Shown one piece after another: positions 57,301 to 64,000 of a DNA stretch of 64,000 nt (position 1 is its first letter; the number at the start of each line of letters is the position of its first letter). The notes below the pieces were generated by a model. It was not told the origin of the DNA. It was given only the letters and a program-made list of their open reading frames with translations, and searched no databases. The position numbers and the translations under genes were made by a program. Origin of the DNA: Chinchilla lanigera. Taxonomy: Eukaryota > Chordata > Mammalia > Rodentia > Chinchillidae. Location: NCBI RefSeq assembly GCF_000276665.1, contig NW_004955477.1:1319288-1383287 (forward strand). Direction: 5' to 3'.

Positions 57301-58785
57301 AATTTCACACCATAGCTCCAAGCACTTACATTTAATGAATGTAGTTTGTGCTTGTTTACTAAAAAGGTTTTTAGCAGAAAATCGATAATGTAACTTCAGT
57401 GTTTCTAATTGCAAATGCAATTATTTTTTTTAAAGTAGTGGTTCAATAAGGATTTTGTAGAGAAAATTGAGGTATGTGAGTGCTGCAAATGCTGGCTCTT
57501 TAATTAGTCTACCTGTACATTAGTGCCATGGTGCCTTAATATCTATTTATTACAACATATTGATTAAAATGGATTTGTATTCAGTTTTAAGGCTAGCTAA
57601 TGTAATGGACATTGAAACTTTTCTGGAAACATTGGCTGGGATTACAACATGCCACTGGATAATGAGGCTTTTTGCAAGAGGTGATTTTAGAACTCATTAG
57701 ACAGAGCTGGTGGTGGGACCACGGCGGGCAGGGACAGGGCATGCACACTCTCTATAGGGCTAGTGGCAGGGTCACGTGTCCTGTAACTCAGGAGTGTGTG
57801 TGTGCAGGTGTGCGAGGTGTTCATAGTCTTACAGATTCCTGCATACTTAGGATTGCTGTGTGTATCTTTTTAAGCCTGTCATGTGCCTGAGGTGGCCACG
57901 CTGAGTCCTTGAGAACCCTCTGATGGATTCTTAGTGTGGGAAATCACAGTTACTAGTTAGCTTGATCCCTTAGTGGGAGGAAGCTAAGGGAACATGTACT
58001 GCCTGAGATCTCAGCCTGTGAATAAATTGGTTGACTCTATTTAGTTCTGGTGTTCTTGGTCCACACTGATGTAAGATGGATCGGTATTCCTTGCCTAAAC
58101 ACATTTCTTGCTCAGAACTAGCCCGGACCTTTCTTTTCTTGCTTGCATAAGGAGTCCTGTCACCATCACACCACTATCACCACCATCATCATTGTCACTT
58201 TCCTTTACCTTGACGTCTTATCGTGGCCTATGGTTGTTATAGGAGCCTTATCTCAACAGACAGTAAAGATGATCTCTTGAGATGCTGAAAATCTCTCCTA
58301 ACTACATGCATTGGCAGGAATTTCTAACTTTGCCTTGGTCATCTCCTGGAGTTGCTAGCTCAAAATCACATTAACTTTGAACATACAGGAAGGAGCAGAA
58401 TTGTGTACGTATAACCAACACTACATACTATTGAAATCCAAAGAGGTTTTAAGTCCTGACTCACATAGTCTTGCTAAGAGTCTCTAGGAGAAGCAGGCTT
58501 ACTTATAAACCAGAGCTCTAACAGGGTCTTCCATCATAGTTGCATTATACATGAGCTTCTGGCAGGAGGCCCATTGAGTTTCTGAGTAGCCATGGCCAGG
58601 CCCGGGGTGCTAGCTTTTTCCCAGGACCTCCAAGCAGCCTCTCATAAGAAAGAAAACCCTGTGGGCCCTCCCTCTTCTGGCCCCTCCCTCTTCTGGCCCC
58701 ATGTGATGTTTCAGATAAGAGACATTTAATGTGTACCTTCTGCATGTGATATAGATGCTAGGTATATCTCATGGATTATCTACTT
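54351..58785. other. 4.4 kb nearly repeat-free, A+T-rich sequence
   Basis: Apart from a CA run at 56737-56765 and homopolymer stretches, no transposable element is recognised. The parts 54800-55640 and 56990-57660 are rich in TAATTA/ATTA and poor in CpG, as is common in conserved non-coding DNA around developmental genes. No exon can be supported; frames at 56271-56614 overlap on both strands. Confidence 0.5.
56737..56765 (+). repeat. CA-rich microsatellite
   Basis: Alternating CA with interruptions (CACATGCACACACGTGCGC-type). Confidence 0.75.
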
Positions 58786-58789
58786 GTAC

Positions 58790-58890
58790 ACCAACTCTTG
58801 AGCCAGACAGTACTGTCATTTGTATTTTCCAGACAAGGACACTGGGTGAAAGTCAGTGGCAGAGCTGGAGGTCCAAGCGCTACCCCACTT
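58790..58890 (-). mobile_element. MIR SINE fragment
   Basis: 'tttgtattttccagacaagg' and 'gtcagtggcagagctggagg' are the MIR core in reverse orientation. Confidence 0.6.
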
Positions 58891-59402
58891 ATCTCACTGG
58901 CTTCCTGGTGTCTGTCCAGTGTTCAATACCAACACCACCTAGTATTATTCGGTGGTGCCTTCAGGTGTATATTTTTCTAATTTCTGGGCTAAAAGTGTGC
59001 TTTCTGTCTATCCCCAGCCCTCCTCCACTCCTATTCACTAACTACTAGAGAAGTGAGTGAATGATGTTAAGGTGCAGGTGAATCTGACTTGATTGTGTCT
59101 TTGTGTGCATAGGGAGGATGCTGTTTCCCATAGCCCAGTAGGTCCGTGCTCTGTCTCCCTAGAGTTTGGAAGGCAAGGCACCCCACCCATAGTCCTGCAC
59201 AGAGGGCCATCTTTCTGTGTTGAGAAGTGCTGGCACCTGCATGACAGCAGATGCACGTAACTTTCACCTTCACAGTGCCTCTCAAGGAGTAATTCAGATG
59301 GAGAACAGGTACTCAGCTGGCATTCTCACTGAAGGAGGGCTCAAGCCCCACCCTCATATCAGCCCAGTGCTCTCTTGGGAGTTCTTCCTTTTTTGTTTTG
59401 GT
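58891..59402. other. unique sequence
   Basis: No gene or repeat recognised. Confidence 0.4.
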
Positions 59403-59543
59403 CTTTTTGAGACAGGGTCTCGCTATGCAGTTCAGGCTGACCTTGAGCTCGCTTTGCAGCCGAGGCTGACCTTGAACTCGCAGTGATCCTCCTGCCTCAG
59501 CCTCCTGAGTGCTGGGATTACAAGCGTGCACCACCATGCCCGG
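59403..59543 (-). mobile_element. B1 SINE, well preserved
   Basis: B1 monomer on the minus strand with 'ccgggcatggtggtgcacgc' start, the duplicated 'gaccttgagctcgctttgca'/'gaggctgaccttgaactc', and several retained CpG sites, which suggests a relatively recent copy. Confidence 0.93.
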
Positions 59544-59890
59544 CCCCCCTCTTAGACCTTGATTTGTACATCTGCGAAGTGGAGCCAGTTATCCCTGTCC
59601 TGACTTCCTCCTCAGATGGGACCTTTTATTCTTCCTGTTTTGGAAACTTTAAAGTGCTTGACTAGGGCAGGGCATTCATATAATTAAGGCGGAAGATAAC
59701 AGTTACAGGTTGCATTGGGCTTCTGGCGTCTGACTTGGTCCAATCCATAGGTACACAGCCCATGAACGCCCAGTCCTTTGCCACCCCCCAATCCTGTGAT
59801 AGCTAGACTCATTAATCTATGCATTGAAAAGCTCATGTTTAGCCTACCAGTCTTCATTTTTTTCCGGCGCCCAGTGTAGGTATATACAAT

Positions 59891-59995
59891 ATGGCTCCAT
59901 GGAGCCAACCAGGAGCCCTTGCCTGGTGGAATGATCTCTCTGCCAGGCTGGAAAAGACAGACAGCCTATTTGACCAACAAATGTATAGAAAATAG
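59891..59995 (+). other. 34-codon small open frame near a strong donor site
   Basis: ATG in good initiation context (A at -3, G at +4). The frame encodes MAPWSQPGALAWWNDLSARL onward and ends at TAG 59993-59995. Just after it, AGCTG|GTAAGT (GT at 60002) is a strong donor-like site. No homologue recognised. It could be a first exon with a small frame or chance. Confidence 0.15.
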
Positions 59996-62900
59996 CAGCT
60001 GGTAAGTAGCAATTACATAATAATCTTGTCCAAAGAAAATGTGGACTCAAATTAAGATGATTTCACCAGGAAAACATTAAGGTATACAAAGAGTTCTTAA
60101 TAAATAGAAATAAATAGTGCAGGGTTTGCGCCATGGTTATTTTCGATGGTTATCTGCTCTCGCCGCTGCTGCTTGGGCTGCATTTTCCGTAAGGCTCAGC
60201 GCGGCATTTTGCTCTACAAAAACAACTAGCTCCTTTCCAGCCAATGATTACTTGTAATTATGCTTTCCCCTGCTATTATTCTAATAGACCTGTCATGTTT
60301 CTCGGAGGACTCTGGCGTTTGGAATATACAACAGCTTTTATGGATGGACTGCTGGAACACTTAATATAGCTCTATTTTTGAATTATCAAGTTCTATCCTT
60401 TTGAAGTCTGTGTTAGTGGAACTCCTATTTATGAGATGTGCTGTGCTTAAGGGTTTGCTATTGATGAAGAGGTCCAACAGAGCCTTTATCGTAAGTACAG
60501 CAGCAGTCTCCCTGAGAGATAAATAGCCGTGCTAAAAGGTATGGTGTGTACCTAGGCTGCAAATTACTAGCCAAGTACCTCGTAACAGTATACTTCAAAA
60601 ATACCTTTATGCTTCTTGTTTGTTCTCTTTTCCATAAAGATGAATGACATTTCTTAAAACAGAGAGGGGTGGAAGCATGCTGGCCATCGCTGGTCATCAT
60701 CATTAATTAGGCCGAAGGACACATTTGTTCTGACACTGGGTGTCTGTCTGCAGACAGATGCAGAAACACAGCCCGCAGCTACTGTGCTTTCTGTTTCAGG
60801 GATTTGCTTTGCTTTAGGTTCCTTTAGCTGAAAGGTAGACATGGCTAGATCCAAGTGCTTTTTGGAGGGAAAGGAGGGTTTATGAAAATGGGTCAGCCAG
60901 GCAGTGGTGCCTTTTCAGAGTTGGGGGTGGGGCTGAGAAAACTGCTGGGGGCTGAGCAAGGGTCGAGAGCTTCAGGCAGTGGTGAGTGCAGTGGGCAGTG
61001 GTGGTCTGTGTCCGGCAGACTGGGAGGCAACACCAGTGATCTTAGGAAGGAATGGTTTGGTGCAGAAATTGCCACCCACAGCGGTTCTCAAAGATCAGGT
61101 TGTCTGGACACTTGGATGACCACCAGCTTGGGTTGAAGTTTCCTTTAGCAGCTCCACGAAATAGTTTGCTTGTAGGCCCAAAGGTTGGAGGCTTGAGACT
61201 GGAGTAAATGGATAATACAGGCACCTCTTTTGGCCCTGGGTAGCTACCATGTGGAAGGTCACATTGTGCATTTGGTGCATACAGGGATTTGGGGGGAATA
61301 TGTGTCAGAAATTCACTTGAGAAACTCCAAGCATCTAACAAGGGTCTTGGAAAAAGACCTAATTCCCTGAAAGCCAACATAGAAAACACAGAGACAGGCC
61401 CACAGAGCAGCTTTTGACCATGTGGCAAGAATTCTCCTCTGTTCTCCAAAGAAAGCAGGCTATTGCTCCAGAATGTTTGCCTGTTATTTTTCATTTGGAA
61501 CCTTTATGCATCAGAACCCTGACTACACACTCCCTGTCTAATTCATCTTCACCCATATATTTTACCATTACGGATAGCCTTCCCCTTAAGCTTGTCTATT
61601 TACTAGCTGGTGTGACAGATGACAGCGACTCTGAGCCATGTTAGATGGCATTTGTATGGCTCTGGTGCCAGAAGCATTCTAAGCGCTGGTGTTGCATATT
61701 TATTGATCTCCATATTCCCAATAATCTGATGCCCGTCACATTTGACAACATTATGTGGAGAGGTCAGCTAGATGGGGCTAATGAAACTGTTTCCAAGATG
61801 GATGTTGTTTTCCACAACATTACCCTTGCAAATAGCTGTCAGTGGGGGTGTTTCCCTGTTGCACCAGGCATTTGAGAACCTCCTCCTTTTTTTGGTTTTT
61901 AAATAGTTGACATTAACATTAAACAAAACCCGAAGCTATTGAATCTTAGTATTTATATATGATAGAAAACATGGATGCCCTGGCATCTTTCCAAATGAAA
62001 ATCTTATTAACAGACCTGGTGCTTGTGGCAAAGTCCTCAGCAATTGGAGATTGGCTTGGCTGTCTAAAATGCTTGACAGATTAGTCCGAGATGAATGTGA
62101 AGGACCAAATGGGATACGGTAAAGTCTGGAGGATTAAACCAGCAAATAGAAAGGCTTGCTGCAGTCCAGAGGCATGCAGCTCTTTCTGTTTCTTTTTTAC
62201 GCGGCTGTGAGCAGTCAGCACAAAATGCACTGAGCTTCAGGTAAAGGAAAAAAAAGATTTACAAAGAGGATCCAATTTGATGAAGTGCTGCTCATGAATT
62301 AATGACTCTGGAAATGCATTGGGGACAGTAATAAAAATATTACAGATCCTCTATACCTTACCTGGATCCAGAGCCCTTTGAAAATCCAGCAAAGGCTTTT
62401 AGAGAGTCTTCCCTACAGGTCCTATGTTGGACAGTAATCCTGAAGGGTCTTTCTAATGAGTGGATCCTGGTTATATTCTGGGTGGATATTTAGTCTGCCA
62501 AAATTCATTGAGTAGTTGTAAGCACTAATATGTCCTTGTGTTTTTTTCTTTTCTTTTCTTTTTTGCATATCTTGGATAATTTTGAGTTCTTTAAGAAAAA
62601 AGATAGTAAATCTAGCAAATCTTTAGTTTGAAATGCAATATTTTACAACAGCAGGTATATTTAGTAGACTTCTTCATAGAAATGTTTCTCTTCCAGCTCT
62701 ACCCTGGGGCACACACATACAGGGATGTGTATTAGAGTGAATAATCCTTGGCTACGGGCTCATCCAGAACTTTTTCAACAATGGATTAATTTATCCAGTG
62801 CTAGCATTTAGGAGCATTAATTCACCACATTTCTTTTTTTTATACCACATTTCTTATAGTCAGAAAAATTGAATAACTTCTCGACTTGTTTATTTTGTAG

Positions 62901-63324
62901 GGTTGAGGGGAGGATGGCAGAAAAGAGCTGATTAACTATTGAGCCTTTTTCTCTTGTGATTTTCAGTACTTCTTTCTGTGACATCCCTTTTCAGGTTATG
63001 CCTTTTGCATTGTGTGGAAGGAAGAGGCACAAAAGAATTGTTGAGTTCAAGAGCAGTGATGTTTAGTGCTAGGCAGATGCTTATGTTCTTTTCAGATGGA
63101 AAACTTGTTTCTTCTTCATTCTTCTCCTTCACTCTTGTAGAATATCTATCATCAAGAAAGTGTGTCCTCTCTTTGATGAATACTTAAAACTAATAAGGGA
63201 AACAAAGTCAGGCAAAAATAGCTCCAAGTGAGGCAGAGTGGTACAATATACTGTCTACAATTTAAGAGGCAAAATTCTCATGAAAGAAAAACATCCTCAA
63301 AAAGTAGTATGTGAGAGATGCAAG

Positions 63325-63349
63325 TTAAAGCTACCCTAGGTAGCTTTAA
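63325..63349. repeat. perfect 11-bp inverted repeat with 3-base loop
   Basis: TTAAAGCTACC (63325-63335) and GGTAGCTTTAA (63339-63349) are perfect reverse complements around CTA. Not in a known repeat, and no function is assigned. Confidence 0.6.
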
Positions 63350-64000
63350 TTTAGGCTTGAGCAAATTACATGGATAGTAGTTGCTATAGTAACTAGTAGA
63401 CAATATGGCATTTATGTTGCTATTGAGATATCTTGTACTTCACTAAAATAATGGGGGTGGGAGAGACTTCCAGGAGCATGCAAACACTGCACAGAAGGAA
63501 TGATTCTCGTAAACATTTTACTTCTTCCATTTTAGTGTTTATTTATAATGGAATGAGTATCTACAATTATATATAGCCCATGGGTTGATTTGTTGTTATT
63601 ATTAATATTTTTTCCCAGCTGAGATGTTCTTTAAAAAATCTAGTCCCTGTTGCATAGCTGAGGGCATCATGGCTGCTAGGCTGCCTGGTTTCCGGGGGGA
63701 GACTTCTCTGTTTCCAATGGCATGTGTACCAACGTGGGCCTGTTGAAATCAAATCCAAAGACCAAAACAGCTAAAGAGTTCAGAACAGGAAAGATGCTGT
63801 CAGAGGTTGTGATTTTATGCATTTAGTGAATATTTGGTAATTAGCATACTTTTGGAAAGCATTTGAGAACCTTTCTGGAAACCATTAAGATGTTTCAAAG
63901 AGAACTTGTGCTCAAATGTGTTGTTTCACATGTAAGGCTGCGCTGAGGCTGTAAGGAGTCATGGAGAAGACAGTGAAGTAGGCAGTTGTCATTTTCGCCT

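Larger units (their letters stand above)
59544..64000. other. 4.4 kb repeat-free sequence to window end
   Basis: No transposable element is recognised. 60050-60650 and 61870-62350 look like conserved non-coding DNA: mixed composition, homeodomain-type ATTA/TAAT words, no SINEs. The longest frame is 61042-61494 on the minus strand (150 codons), with no recognisable domain. A short dyad at 63325-63349 is listed separately. Confidence 0.5.

Noticed and set aside
58660..58700. Tandem copy of ccctccctcttctggcc
   Set aside because: Two units only, consistent with a small slippage duplication.
61042..61494. 150-codon minus-strand frame
   Set aside because: No domain or signal peptide; a second frame (61095-61280) overlaps on the same strand; no splice or promoter context.

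Overview
The window is mammalian nuclear DNA from a rodent. The evidence is the repeat content: monomeric B1 SINEs carrying the internal 29-bp-type duplication, ID elements (tRNA-Ala derived, A-tailed), dimeric B1-dID SINEs, and 3' ends of lineage-specific L1s, all on a background of ancient mammalian repeats (MIR, L2, L1M/HAL1-like, MLT1/MLT2/MaLR LTRs, Tigger). B1, ID and B1-dID occurring together points away from mouse and rat and towards a squirrel-, dormouse- or beaver/kangaroo-rat-type lineage. The species call is inference.

I recognise no protein-coding gene, rRNA or tRNA gene, CRISPR array or operon. Almost all open frames of 60-150 codons are chance frames or lie in retrotransposon relics. 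The window is best read as intergenic or intronic DNA. Three places show exon-like signals worth testing: a splice-bounded 102-bp block at 46494-46595, a 48-bp block at 32928-32975, and a 204-codon open frame at 45524-46138 with an internal strong acceptor. None matches a protein I can name.

Layout. 1-3.9 kb: SINEs, an L1M relic and a young L1 tail. 3.9-9 kb: mostly unique sequence. 9-12.2 kb: ID, MIR, MaLR LTR and B1. 12.2-15.3 kb: unique. 15.3-21.1 kb: a local 190-bp direct duplication, two MIRs, and a 2.7-kb minus-strand L1 with a clear target-site duplication that itself hosts a B1 and an ID. Parts of that L1 locus were copied, partly inverted, into a patch at 16.9-17.1 kb. 21-25 kb: mostly unique. 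25-26.7 kb: L1 tail, two LTRs, B1 and a 7SL monomer. 27-32.4 kb: MIRs, a Tigger relic, B1 and a short L1 tail. 32.4-34.3 kb: repeat-free. 34.3-40.1 kb: dense nested retroelements. 40-42 kb: unique. 42.6-45.1 kb: LTR/L2/LTR block. 45.1-47.3 kb: unique with exon-like signals. 47.3-54.1 kb: SINEs, L2, MLT1 and a probable tailless ID retropseudogene. 54.35-58.8 kb and 59.5-64 kb: long repeat-poor, A+T-rich stretches, the best candidates for conserved regulatory DNA.

The most unusual structure is the composite patch at 16921-17115. I did not find a convincing new gene system.
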